Positions 7,509 through 14,958 are shown, numbered from the stretch's first letter. The stretch: DNA of 16,070 nucleotides from Streptomyces catenulae (GCF_000718015.1 NZ_JODY01000062.1:1-16070), one strand, 5' to 3'. Notes: generated by a model from the sequence alone, not told the origin. A program made the numbers and translations.

Positions 7509-8262
7509 GAACGCCGGAACCGGCAACCGAGACGAACAGCGCGACGGCCGCGAGCCGCGCCGCGTCCCCGCGGGCACCGCCCCCGCACCCGCCGCCGAGG
7601 CCCCCACGGACCCCGCGGGCGACACCGGAACCATCCGGGTGCTGCTGGTCGACGACCACCAGGTGGTCCGCCGCGGGCTGCGGACGTTCCTGGAGATCCA
7701 GGACGACATCGAGGTCGTGGGCGAGGCGGCCGACGGCACGGAAGGCATCGCCGCCGCCGAACGGCTGCGCCCCGACGTCGTCCTGATGGACGTCAAGATG
7801 CCCGGCACGGACGGCATCGAGGCGCTGCGCACCCTGCGCGAACTGGCCAACCCCGCCCGGGTGTTGATCGTCACCAGCTTCACCGAACAGCGCACCGTCG
7901 TCCCCGCCCTGCGCGCCGGGGCCGCCGGTTATGTCTACAAGGACATCGACCCCGAGGCGCTGGCCGGTGCCATCCGCTCCGTCCACGCCGGACATGTGCT
8001 GCTCCAGCCGGAGGTGGCCGGCGCCCTCCTCACCCAGGACGAGGGCGGTAACGGTCAGGGGCGCGGCACCACGCTCACCGAGCGGGAGAGCGAGGTGCTG
8101 GGCCTGATCGCCGACGGGCGCTCCAACCGGGAGATCGCCCGCGCGCTCGTCCTCTCCGAGAAGACCGTCAAGACCCATGTCTCCAACATCCTCATGAAAC
8201 TGGACCTCGCCGACCGCACCCAGGCCGCCCTCTGGGCGGTCCGCCACGGGGTGGGCGGCTGA
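7501..8262 (+). CDS. NarL/LuxR-family response regulator, partner of the GAF kinase
   Basis: The 253-residue protein has a receiver domain (about 45-165) with Asp51/Asp52, phosphoacceptor Asp97 (LMDVKMPG), Thr125 and Lys147. It ends in a LuxR-type helix-turn-helix (about 190-250: LTERESEVLGLIADG, SEKTVKTHVSNIL). It should be phosphorylated by the upstream kinase and bind DNA as a dimer. A 43-residue Ala/Pro/Arg-rich N-terminal extension precedes the receiver, unusual for compact NarL-type regulators. The GTG start has a strong GGAGG 6 nt upstream inside the kinase gene and overlaps the kinase stop, indicating translational coupling. A more internal start would remove the extension but has no comparable ribosome site. 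Target genes are unknown. Confidence 0.94.
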   Translation: MAENAGTGNRDEQRDGREPRRVPAGTAPAPAAEAPTDPAGDTGTIRVLLVDDHQVVRRGLRTFLEIQDDIEVVGEAADGTEGIAAAERLRPDVVLMDVKMPGTDGIEALRTLRELANPARVLIVTSFTEQRTVVPALRAGAAGYVYKDIDPEALAGAIRSVHAGHVLLQPEVAGALLTQDEGGNGQGRGTTLTERESEVLGLIADGRSNREIARALVLSEKTVKTHVSNILMKLDLADRTQAALWAVRHGVGG

Positions 8263-8276
8263 CCGCCCACCGAGCC

Positions 8277-8305
8277 GCCGGTCCGGTACCCGCCACCGGA
8301 CCGGC
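8277..8305. terminator. Hairpin terminator after the response regulator
   Basis: Perfect 11-bp arms (8277-8287 and 8295-8305) flank a 7-nt loop, starting 15 bp after the regulator stop and between convergent genes. Confidence 0.7.
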
Positions 8306-8306
8306 A

Positions 8307-8360
8307 CCGCGCGAACCGCACCGGGGCCGCGCGAACCGGGGATCGGCACCGTGCGAACGC
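8307..8360. repeat. Three spaced copies of CCGYGCGAAC
   Basis: CCGCGCGAACCG occurs at 8307-8318 and again exactly at 8327-8338; a third variant, CCGTGCGAACGC, is at 8349-8360. The offsets are 20 and 22 nt. They lie between the ends of convergent genes, next to or inside the two hairpins, so they may be debris of terminator duplication. Confidence 0.55.
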
Positions 8361-8371
8361 ACCGGGCCGAT
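8342..8371. terminator. Second hairpin, likely terminator for the minus-strand gene
   Basis: Arms 8342-8354 and 8359-8371 pair at 11 of 13 positions around a GAAC tetraloop. The hairpin lies about 40 bp beyond the stop of the minus-strand hypothetical gene. Confidence 0.6.
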
Positions 8372-8410
8372 GTCAGGCCGCAACCCACCCCCGGCCCGGC
8401 GGACCGGCTC

Positions 8411-9223
8411 TCACCCCCGCCGCTCCCGCTCCTCCACCGCCGCGTTGTACGCCGCCACCTGCGCCCGCCGGGCCGTACGCTCCACCGGACGCAGCGCCTC
8501 CGCGCGGGCCGCGATCTCCGACGAGCTGACCGCGCCGCCGTGCTCCCGGCCGTCCCCGCCCGCACCCCGCGCGATGGTGAGCAGCGCCCCCACCCGCTGC
8601 GCCAGCTCCAGCACCCGCACCGCCCGCGGCGGATACCCGGGCGCCAGCACCTGACGCCCGGCCTCCGCCCGCGCCCGGTACGCCTCCAACGCCGCCTGGG
8701 CCACCGGCCCGGACCCGGCCACGTCCAGCCGGGTCAGCGCCTCGGTCGCCTCCCGCAGCGCCTCCGCCAGCTCCCGCTCCGCCTCGCCCAGCGACGGCAC
8801 ATCGGCGGGCGGCGCCTCGCGCACCGGCAGGCACTCCCACACCACCTCGACATGGACGTCCGCCCCGGAGCCGCCGTCCGGCCCCGCCCGGTGTATCTCC
8901 GGCACCAGCCCGACCCCGGCACCCGCGGCCAGCACCGCCTCCCCGGCGTCCAGCGCCCGGGCGTTGAACTCCGGCGGCCCGCTCAGCCCCAGCGGATGCC
9001 CCGGCGCGGGCAGCGCGACCCGCAGCCCCACCGCACCCATCGCCCGCAGCCGGCCGAGCGCCAGCGTCAGCCCCACCGGCGCGGCCTCACCGGGCAGGCC
9101 CCGCACCCGGTGCACGGCGTCGTCGTCCGCGATCTGCTCCGCGGCGTCATCAAGTGAGACAAGTCCGGCCAAAAGGGCATTTCCCCATGCCGCCAGCCGT
9201 CCCGAACGAGGTTCATCGAGCAT
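8411..9223 (-). CDS. Conserved actinobacterial protein of unknown function
   Basis: I do not recognise a characterised family in this 270-residue soluble protein. It has no signal peptide or membrane helix. The N-terminal part (about 1-135) looks alpha/beta and contains a striking segment, PAPGHPLGLSGPPEFNARAL at 72-91, rich in Gly/Pro and likely a conserved loop. The C-terminal part (about 145-270) is strongly helical and Ala/Glu/Arg-rich, ending in a charged helix that may mediate oligomerisation. The ATG at 9223 has a GGGGG run next to it and a TAGGCT box 7 nt upstream, suggesting a leaderless transcript. The frame continues far upstream antisense to the ABC ATPase, which is spurious. It is divergent from that ATPase with a 108-bp gap, so a shared control region is possible, but no functional link can be claimed. 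Confidence 0.82.
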   Translation of the reverse strand: MLDEPRSGRLAAWGNALLAGLVSLDDAAEQIADDDAVHRVRGLPGEAAPVGLTLALGRLRAMGAVGLRVALPAPGHPLGLSGPPEFNARALDAGEAVLAAGAGVGLVPEIHRAGPDGGSGADVHVEVVWECLPVREAPPADVPSLGEAERELAEALREATEALTRLDVAGSGPVAQAALEAYRARAEAGRQVLAPGYPPRAVRVLELAQRVGALLTIARGAGGDGREHGGAVSSSEIAARAEALRPVERTARRAQVAAYNAAVEERERRG

Positions 9224-9236
9224 GGCCCCCAGCCTA
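9224..9236 (-). promoter_or_regulatory. TAGGCT box 7 nt before ATG: possible leaderless start
   Basis: On the minus strand TAGGCT (9236-9231) is followed by 7 nt and the ATG at 9223. The spacing fits a -10 element placing transcription start on the start codon. No clear -35 is seen. Confidence 0.45.
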
Positions 9237-9331
9237 GGGAACGGCACTGACATCGAGTGGCGTAGGTTTGCACGGGGGAGGCGCCCGCTGGCGCACGTGA
9301 CGACCGAGAAGCAATGGGAGACAGGGCACTC

Positions 9332-10126
<795 letters not shown>

Positions 10127-10162
10127 CGCTTTACGCCCTGTTCCCGCGGAGCACCCCCGCCC

Positions 10163-10177
10163 TACCATGAAGCGGTG
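10163..10177 (+). promoter_or_regulatory. TACCAT box 6 nt before GTG: possible leaderless start
   Basis: TACCAT (10163-10168) precedes the GTG at 10175 by 6 nt, and no Shine-Dalgarno sequence is visible. This suggests a separate, leaderless promoter for the NfeD-like gene rather than pure readthrough from the ATPase gene. Confidence 0.45.
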
Positions 10178-10597
10178 GACGCATGGGTGTGGTGGCTGAT
10201 CGCCGCCGTGGGGCTGGGAATTCCGCTCGTCGTGACCGCGATGCCCGAGTTCGGGATGTTCGCGGTCGGCGCCGTCGCAAGTGCCGTCACCGCAGCGCTC
10301 GGTGGCGGCACCGTCATACAGTTCCTCGTCTTCGCCGCGGTCTCCGTCGCGCTCGTCGCCGTCGTCCGCCCCCTCGCCAACCGCCACCGCACCCAGAGCC
10401 CCGCCCTCGCCTCCGGCATCGACGCCCTCAAGGGAAAGAGCGCCACCGTCCTGGAGCGCGTCGACGGCGCCGGGGGCCGCATCAAGCTCGGCGGCGAGAT
10501 CTGGTCGGCCCGCGCCCTCGACGGCGACCGCGCCTACGAACCCGGATCCCAGGTCGACGTCGTGGAGATCGAAGGCGCCACCGCCGTGGTGATCTGA
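10175..10597 (+). CDS. NfeD-like membrane protein with OB-fold C-terminus
   Basis: The 140-residue short NfeD form has hydrophobic segments at about 5-22, 26-43 and 47-66. A soluble beta-rich domain follows (about 79-140: GKSATVLERVDGAGGRIKLGGEIWSAR), typical of the NfeD OB-fold. NfeD proteins are commonly encoded beside SPFH/stomatin proteins and are thought to work with them in membrane microdomains; here the SPFH gene follows after 121 bp. The GTG at 10175 was chosen because it directly precedes the first membrane helix. There is no Shine-Dalgarno, but a TACCAT box lies 6 nt upstream. The long NfeD forms carry a ClpP-like protease domain that is absent here, so no proteolytic function is expected. 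The stop codon lies inside a 24-bp tandem duplication. Confidence 0.88.
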   Translation: MDAWVWWLIAAVGLGIPLVVTAMPEFGMFAVGAVASAVTAALGGGTVIQFLVFAAVSVALVAVVRPLANRHRTQSPALASGIDALKGKSATVLERVDGAGGRIKLGGEIWSARALDGDRAYEPGSQVDVVEIEGATAVVI

Positions 10598-10627
10598 CCG
10601 GAAAGCGTTGTGGTCATCTGACCGGAA
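10586..10627 (+). repeat. 24-bp-offset tandem duplication at the NfeD stop
   Basis: GTGGTGATCTGACCGGAA (10586-10603) is repeated with one change at 10610-10627. The first copy contains the last NfeD codons and stop (Val-Val-Ile-TGA); the second lies just downstream in the same frame. It looks like a small tandem duplication of the gene end. Confidence 0.7.
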
Positions 10628-10645
10628 CGCACTGACGACGCACCA

Positions 10646-10662
10646 CGAGTCTGAAAGACTCG
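10646..10662 (+). promoter_or_regulatory. Small hairpin and possible promoter before the SPFH gene
   Basis: CGAGTC (10646-10651) and GACTCG (10657-10662) form a 6-bp stem with a TGAAA loop. The same stretch could hold a promoter: CTGACG (10632-10637), 17 nt, AAGACT (10655-10660). Both readings are weak. Confidence 0.3.
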
Positions 10663-10718
10663 ATCAACACCCAAGCCGGCCACGGCCGGAGGACCAGACG
10701 AAGGGCACGGGAGTCGCA

Positions 10719-11654
10719 GTGGCACCGATCATCATCGTCCTGATCATCCTGGTGGTGCTCGTGTTCATCGCACTCATCAAGACGATCCAGGTCATCCCCC
10801 AGGCGAGCGCCGCCATTGTCGAGCGCTTCGGCCGTTACACCCGCACCCTCAACGCGGGCCTCAACATCGTCGTCCCGTTCATCGACTCGATCCGCAACCG
10901 CATCGACCTCCGCGAACAGGTCGTGCCGTTCCCGCCGCAGCCGGTGATCACCCAGGACAACCTCGTCGTCAACATCGACACCGTCATCTACTACCAGGTC
11001 ACCGACGCCCGCGCCGCGACCTACGAGGTCGCCAGCTACATCCAGGCGATCGAGCAGCTCACCGTCACCACGCTCCGCAACATCATCGGCGGCATGGATC
11101 TGGAGCGCACCCTGACCTCCCGTGAGGAGATCAACGCGGCGCTGCGCGGCGTCCTCGACGAAGCCACCGGCAAGTGGGGCATCCGCGTCAACCGCGTCGA
11201 GCTGAAGGCCATCGAGCCGCCGACCTCCATCCAGGACTCGATGGAGAAGCAGATGCGCGCCGACCGTGACAAGCGCGCCGCCATCCTCCAGGCCGAGGGC
11301 ACCCGGCAGTCCCAGATTCTGACCGCCGAGGGTGAGAAGCAGTCCGCCATCCTCCGCGCCGAAGGTGAGGCCAAGGCCGCCGCGCTCCGCGCCGAGGGTG
11401 AGGCCCAGGCGATCCGTACGGTCTTCGAGTCCATCCACGCCGGTGACCCGGACCAGAAGCTGCTGTCGTACCAGTACCTCCAGATGCTTCCGAAGATCGC
11501 CGAAGGCGACGCCAACAAGCTCTGGATCGTGCCCAGCGAGATCGGCGACGCCCTCAAGGGCCTCGGCGGCGCCCTCGGCAACTTCACCCCCGGCGGCGGC
11601 AAGGACCCGCTCGTCAAGACCCCCACGCCCCGCCAGGCACCGCCCATCGACTGA
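10719..11654 (+). CDS. SPFH/band-7 (slipin/stomatin-like) membrane protein
   Basis: The 311-residue protein starts with one membrane-anchor helix (about 2-20), followed by an SPFH domain (about 24-190: VPQASAAIVERFGRY, LNAGLNIVVPFID, REQVVPFPPQPVITQDNL). A coiled-coil region (about 180-235) contains consecutive 11-residue repeats starting Ala-Glu-Gly. A small Gly/Pro-rich tail ends the protein. Such proteins oligomerise on the inner face of the membrane and organise microdomains; the NfeD-like protein encoded just upstream is the usual partner. The GTG at 10719 was chosen because GGGAG lies 5 nt upstream and it falls directly before the anchor helix; upstream ATGs in frame add a charged stretch unlike the family. 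A strong terminator follows at 11667-11711. Confidence 0.93.
   Translation: MAPIIIVLIILVVLVFIALIKTIQVIPQASAAIVERFGRYTRTLNAGLNIVVPFIDSIRNRIDLREQVVPFPPQPVITQDNLVVNIDTVIYYQVTDARAATYEVASYIQAIEQLTVTTLRNIIGGMDLERTLTSREEINAALRGVLDEATGKWGIRVNRVELKAIEPPTSIQDSMEKQMRADRDKRAAILQAEGTRQSQILTAEGEKQSAILRAEGEAKAAALRAEGEAQAIRTVFESIHAGDPDQKLLSYQYLQMLPKIAEGDANKLWIVPSEIGDALKGLGGALGNFTPGGGKDPLVKTPTPRQAPPID
11292..11414 (+). repeat. Hendecad coding repeats in the SPFH gene
   Basis: Three full 11-codon units and one partial each begin Ala-Glu-Gly (residues 192, 203, 214 and 225), with Ala/Ile/Leu in the later positions. At DNA level the GCCGAGGGTGAG-type motif recurs every 33 bp. The period fits a right-handed or unwound coiled coil. 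Confidence 0.75.
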
Positions 11655-11666
11655 CCCATCCGCCCT

Positions 11667-11711
11667 CAGGGGGTGTCTCCCCGGTCACACGGACCGGGGA
11701 GGCACCCCCTG
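11667..11711 (+). terminator. Strong hairpin terminator after the SPFH gene
   Basis: Two 20-nt arms (11667-11686 and 11692-11711) pair fully with a single G-U, around a 5-nt loop. The hairpin begins 12 bp after the SPFH stop and 46 bp before the next gene, so the TauE-like gene probably has a separate promoter. Confidence 0.88.
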
Positions 11712-11756
11712 TTGCATGATCGGACGCATCCGCACCCGACGACCACGGGGGATCGC

Positions 11757-12521
11757 GTGACCACCTGGGAAGCACTCGCCGTTCTCGCCGCGGGCCTCGG
11801 CGCCGGGACCATCAACACCATCGTCGGCTCCGGCACCCTCATCACCTTCCCGGTGCTGCTCGCCGTCGGCCTCCCACCCGTCACCGCGAACGTCTCCAAC
11901 ACCCTCGGCCTGGTGCCCGGTTCGCTCAGCGGCGCCTTCGGCTACCGCCGCGAACTGACCGGCCAGCGCCCCCGCATCCTCCTCTTCGGCACCGCCGCCC
12001 TCCTCGGCGGCGCCGCCGGTGCGGTCCTGCTGATCGCCCTGCCGTCCCGGGCCTTCGACACGATCGTCCCCGTACTCGTCGGCATCGCCCTCGTCCTCGT
12101 CGTCGCCCAGCCCCGCCTCGCCGCGGCCCTCCGCGCCCGCCGGGCCCGCACCGGCACCGCACCCCGCCGTCACGGCGGCCCCGTCCTCTTCACCGGACTG
12201 CTGCTGGCCAGCGTCTACGGCGGCTACTTCGGCGCCGCCCAGGGCGTCCTCTACCTCTCGATGGCGGGCCTGGTGCTCGACGAGAGCCTGCAACGGCTCA
12301 ACGCCCTCAAGAACGTCCTCACCCTGCTGGTCAACGGCGTCGCCGCGGTGCTCTTCCTCTTCGTCGCACACTTCGACTGGACGGCCGTCGCCCTCCTCGC
12401 CACCGGCTCGGCCCTCGGCGGCCGCATCGGCGCGACCCTCGGCCGCCGACTCCCGCCCACCGCCCTGCGGACCGTCATCGTCCTCGTCGGCGTCGTGGCC
12501 ATCGTCCAACTCGTCCGCTGA
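11757..12521 (+). CDS. TauE/SafE (TSUP) family membrane permease
   Basis: The 254-residue integral membrane protein has about eight hydrophobic helices (near 5-20, 28-45, 73-95, 101-118, 143-165, 185-205, 209-226, 238-252). It shows the two-repeat layout of the TauE/SafE family: GTINTIVGSGTLITFPVLL at 17-35 begins the first half and YGGYFGAAQGVLYL at 154-167 the second. Members export or import small sulfur-containing anions such as sulfite, sulfoacetate or taurine-derived compounds; the substrate here cannot be assigned. The GTG at 11757 has GGGGGA 4 nt upstream and directly precedes the first helix; an in-frame ATG further upstream would begin inside the preceding terminator. It converges on the HNH gene with 61 bp between stops. 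Confidence 0.9.
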   Translation: MTTWEALAVLAAGLGAGTINTIVGSGTLITFPVLLAVGLPPVTANVSNTLGLVPGSLSGAFGYRRELTGQRPRILLFGTAALLGGAAGAVLLIALPSRAFDTIVPVLVGIALVLVVAQPRLAAALRARRARTGTAPRRHGGPVLFTGLLLASVYGGYFGAAQGVLYLSMAGLVLDESLQRLNALKNVLTLLVNGVAAVLFLFVAHFDWTAVALLATGSALGGRIGATLGRRLPPTALRTVIVLVGVVAIVQLVR

Positions 12522-12535
12522 GACAGCCGCCCCAC

Positions 12536-12575
12536 GGCGCGGCCGGACGACGACCACCACACCCGGCCACCGCGC
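12536..12575. terminator. Possible weak terminator between convergent genes
   Basis: GGCGCGGCCGG (12536-12546) can pair with a downstream stretch ending at 12575 with a 3-nt bulge and a 16-nt loop. It lies in the 61-bp gap between the TauE-like and HNH stops. The pairing is imperfect and the assignment tentative. Confidence 0.35.
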
Positions 12576-12582
12576 CCGGGCG

Positions 12583-13086
12583 TCACGCCGCGGGCGACGC
12601 CCACCCCGGCAGCTCCTCCCGCACGGACACCCCGAGCGCCGACAGCATCGCCTCCGCGGGCGTCGGCTCGAACGGCCGCCGCAGCAACCGCATCCCGGCC
12701 TGCTCCGGCGTACGGTCCGCCTTCCGGTGGTTGTCCTCCGCACAGGAAGCGACGGTATTCAGCCAGGTGTCACCACCGCCGTGCGAGCGCGGTACGACAT
12801 GATCGACGGTCGTCGCCCGCCGCCCGCAGTACGCGCACCGGTGCTGATCGCGCACCAGCACACCCCGCCGCGACCACGGCGCCCGTCTCCGGAACGGCAC
12901 CCGTACGTACCGGCTGAGCCGGATCACCTGCGGCACCGGCACCTCCACCGAAGCGGCCCGGATCCGCAGCCCCGGATGCGCGTGTTCGACGACGGCCTTC
13001 TCCTGCATCACCAGCACCACGGCCCGACGCGACGTCACCGTCGACAGCGGCTCGAAGCTCGCGTTGAGCACCAGCGTCTCGCGCAT
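12583..13086 (-). CDS. HNH endonuclease-family protein
   Basis: The 167-residue protein has an N-terminal region typical of this actinobacterial group (TLVLNASFEPLSTV at 4-17, then a basic segment about 55-80). An HNH domain follows: C84-x2-C87, VDHVVPR at 94-100 with Asp95-His96, Asn110, and a final C115-AEDN-H120. The zinc-binding pairs are usually CxxC...CxxC; here the position of the last Cys is Asp118. Members are presumed metal-dependent nucleases, though housekeeping members have no known target. The ATG at 13086 has GGGAGG 8 nt upstream; the open frame beyond it is GC-rich filler. It is monocistronic, with a 453-bp gap upstream that contains 21-bp-phased repeats. It could have a repair role, but the sequence does not show this. 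Confidence 0.9.
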   Translation of the reverse strand: MRETLVLNASFEPLSTVTSRRAVVLVMQEKAVVEHAHPGLRIRAASVEVPVPQVIRLSRYVRVPFRRRAPWSRRGVLVRDQHRCAYCGRRATTVDHVVPRSHGGGDTWLNTVASCAEDNHRKADRTPEQAGMRLLRRPFEPTPAEAMLSALGVSVREELPGWASPAA

Positions 13087-13141
13087 CCCGCCCACCTCCC
13101 GGACCGTTCGCCCCCGCGGCGAAGTGGCTCCACTGTGCAGG

Positions 13142-13190
13142 GCAAGCATTTCCCGCCACAACGCAATTTCCCCATGCCACAAGGCAAATG
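13142..13190. repeat. 21-bp-phased repeats upstream of the HNH gene
   Basis: Two related 20-nt units, 13142-13161 and 13163-13182, share GCAA near the start and CCACAA at the end. A third partial copy begins GCAAAT at 13184. GCAA therefore recurs at exact 21-nt steps, two helical turns, which suggests tandem protein-binding sites 56-102 bp ahead of the HNH start. Confidence 0.5.
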
Positions 13191-13320
13191 ACGGGTAATC
13201 GGCGAACGAAGGGACGGCGACCCGCCCGGGTGCGCGAAGAGCCCGGAACACCACGGGCGACAAGGACGGACGACACCGGGGCAACGGCCCGGCAGCGGCC
13301 GGGGAAAGGGGGAGTGCGCC

Positions 13321-13354
13321 CCGGATCCCACCCCCGTGTACCGCTCGGATCCGG
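13321..13354 (-). terminator. Possible hairpin downstream of the PEBP gene
   Basis: CCGGATCC (13321-13328) and GGATCCGG (13347-13354) form a perfect 8-bp stem with an 18-nt loop. It lies about 190 nt beyond the PEBP stop on the minus strand; with that distance and loop size, a terminator role is uncertain. Confidence 0.3.
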
Positions 13355-13539
13355 AGCGTACGGCGACCGGCGAGGCGACCGGACGCACCACACGCCCGAC
13401 CCCCGGCGAGCAGGGGGCGACACACCTGCGCCCCGGCGCTCCCGCCGCAGCGGTACCGGCTGCCCGATGGCCCGAAAGAGCCACCGACCGGAACCACCCT
13501 GCGTGCGAGGAACACCGGGGCGCAACGCAATTACGGGCC

Positions 13540-14079
13540 TCAGCCCTCCGCAGCCACCTCGAACTCGGCCACCAACTGGGCCCGACCGAGCGTGTGGAAC
13601 CGCAGATTGAAGCCGACCACCGCGGGCGACGCATCGCCGTCGGGCCCCAGCTTCTCCTGGTCGACCGCGTACACCGTGAACACATACCGGTGCGGACCGT
13701 CCCCGGGCGGCGGCGCGGCACCGCCGAAGTCCCGCGTCCCGTAGTCGTTACGGACGTGCACCGCGCCCTCGGGCAGCCCCGCCATCGCACCCGACCCGGC
13801 ACCCGCCGGCAGCTCCGTCACCGACGCCGGGATGTCGAACACCGACCAGTGCCAGAAACCGCTGCCGGTCGGCGCATCCGGATCGAAGCAGGTGACGGCG
13901 TAACTCTTCGTCCCCGCGGGCGCGCCCTCCCACCGCAGCTGCGGCGAACGGTTGCCCTCGGCGTACACCTGCGCGGAACCCAGCGTCCCGCCCGGCGCCA
14001 CCTCGTCGCTCGCCACCGTGAACTCCGGTACCTGCGGGTGGAAATCGTGCGGGAGCGGCCGCCGCTTCAGCTCGGACAC
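13540..14079 (-). CDS. PEBP / YbhB-YbcL family protein
   Basis: The 179-residue cytoplasmic protein has the two conserved regions of the phosphatidylethanolamine-binding fold: DPDAP at 66-70 with HWSVFDIP at 77-84, and [20 protein letters not shown] from 111 running into RY at 131-132. These residues line the anion-binding pocket (Asp66/68, His77, His130). Bacterial members are similar in size; their function is mostly unknown, with kinase-inhibitor or ligand-binding roles proposed by analogy to eukaryotic RKIP. The GTG at 14079 was chosen because GGAGG lies 7 nt upstream and the family N-terminus starts there; the frame is open further upstream into Spo0M. It follows Spo0M by 41 bp on the same strand, so the two may be co-transcribed. 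Confidence 0.92.
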   Translation of the reverse strand: MSELKRRPLPHDFHPQVPEFTVASDEVAPGGTLGSAQVYAEGNRSPQLRWEGAPAGTKSYAVTCFDPDAPTGSGFWHWSVFDIPASVTELPAGAGSGAMAGLPEGAVHVRNDYGTRDFGGAAPPPGDGPHRYVFTVYAVDQEKLGPDGDASPAVVGFNLRFHTLGRAQLVAEFEVAAEG

Positions 14080-14120
14080 CTCGACACCTCCTGGTCGCTT
14101 GCTGACACTGTCCGGCCAGG

Positions 14121-14903
14121 TTAGAGCCAGTTCCGCTTCCCGCCGACCTCGGCCAGCCAGTGGTTCAGATACCCCGCCCAATCGGTCTGCCGGAAATCCT
14201 GCAGCCCCATCGTGAACGACCGGTACGTGTCCGACCCGTCGCTGATCAGCCCGCCCTTCTTGTCCATCTCCAACACCACGTCCATCTCCCGGTCGTCGGC
14301 GACGAACGACAGCTCGACCTCGTTGAGCCCGCGGTACTGCTGCGGCGCGGAGAACTCGATCTCCTGGTAGAAGGGCAGCCGCTGCCGCGTGCCCCGGATG
14401 TGCCCCTGCTCCAGGTCGGCCGACTTGAAGCGGAAACCGAGCTGCCCGAACGCGTCGAGAATCGCCTGCTGCGCCGGAATCGGGTGCACGTTCACCGGGT
14501 CGAGGTCCCCGGAATCCACCGCCCGCGCGATCGCCAGCTCCGTCGTCACCCCCACACTCATCCCGCGCAGATGCTGCCCGAGGAACGTGGTGATCGGCGT
14601 CTCCCAGGGAATCTCCAGCCCGAACGGCACGGTGTGCACCGCACCCGCCTGCACCTGGAACGCCCCGCCGAGCTGCACCTCGGTGAACCGGACGTTGCGC
14701 TTGTACTCCTCGTCCCCGCTCTCCACCTCGACGCGCGCCTGCAACCCGACCGACAGCCCCTGGATCTCCTGGGCCACCGACCCGCCCTGGATCCGCACCT
14801 CACCCTGGACGACGCCACCGGGCACGACGTTCTCCTCGAAGAGAACCGTCTCCACCGACGCGCCTCCGGCCCCCAAGCTCGCCAGCAGCTTCTTGAACCC
14901 CAT
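14121..14903 (-). CDS. Spo0M-family sporulation control protein
   Basis: The 260-residue soluble protein matches the Spo0M (SpoOM) family, arrestin-like two-lobed beta-sandwich proteins. In Bacillus, Spo0M affects sporulation and cell-cycle progression. Recognisable parts are the N-terminus [11 protein letters not shown] (1-11), the segment [20 protein letters not shown] (17-36), [15 protein letters not shown] at about 157-171, and a basic Arg/Lys-Asn-Trp-Leu C-terminus. The ATG at 14903 has a strong GGGGAGGA about 5 nt upstream. Streptomycetes form spores from aerial hyphae, so a role in development is plausible but inferred. A 14-bp palindrome lies 42 bp upstream. The PEBP-like gene follows 41 bp downstream, probably in the same transcript. 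Confidence 0.93.
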   Translation of the reverse strand: MGFKKLLASLGAGGASVETVLFEENVVPGGVVQGEVRIQGGSVAQEIQGLSVGLQARVEVESGDEEYKRNVRFTEVQLGGAFQVQAGAVHTVPFGLEIPWETPITTFLGQHLRGMSVGVTTELAIARAVDSGDLDPVNVHPIPAQQAILDAFGQLGFRFKSADLEQGHIRGTRQRLPFYQEIEFSAPQQYRGLNEVELSFVADDREMDVVLEMDKKGGLISDGSDTYRSFTMGLQDFRQTDWAGYLNHWLAEVGGKRNWL

Positions 14904-14944
14904 GTCCGTCCTCCCCAGGCCCGACGCCTGACCTCGCTCCGGCA

Positions 14945-14958
14945 GCCGTGATCACGGC
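14945..14958. promoter_or_regulatory. Perfect 14-bp palindrome GCCGTGATCACGGC
   Basis: This perfect palindrome lies 42 bp upstream of the Spo0M start in the divergent gap with the glycosylase gene. Position and symmetry suggest a regulator site for Spo0M. A second inverted repeat (7-bp arms, 14977-14994) follows. Confidence 0.45.

Larger units (their letters stand above)
13087..13539. other. 453-bp intergenic region between the HNH and PEBP genes
   Basis: Both flanking genes are on the minus strand, so this region holds the end of the PEBP transcript and the promoter of the HNH gene. Contents: 21-bp-phased repeats (13142-13190), a 6-bp GC hairpin with an AGCG loop (13288-13303) and CCGGATCC/GGATCCGG arms (13321-13354). 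Open frames on both strands lack a ribosome site plus recognisable domain and overlap the PEBP end. I see no tRNA. Confidence 0.5.

Noticed and set aside
9174..9190. 13-bp identity ATTTCCCCATGCC between the hypothetical gene and the HNH upstream repeats
   Set aside because: In a window this size one or a few 13-mer matches are expected by chance, and one copy is coding.
13087..13530. N-terminal extension of the HNH protein to 315 residues
   Set aside because: The upstream part is Arg/Gly/Pro filler, while the ATG at 13086 has a good GGGAGG site and the family N-terminus.
13188..13610. Plus-strand 140-codon open frame in the HNH-PEBP gap
   Set aside because: It has no ribosome site, is Arg/Pro/Gly-rich without domain character and runs antisense into the PEBP gene.
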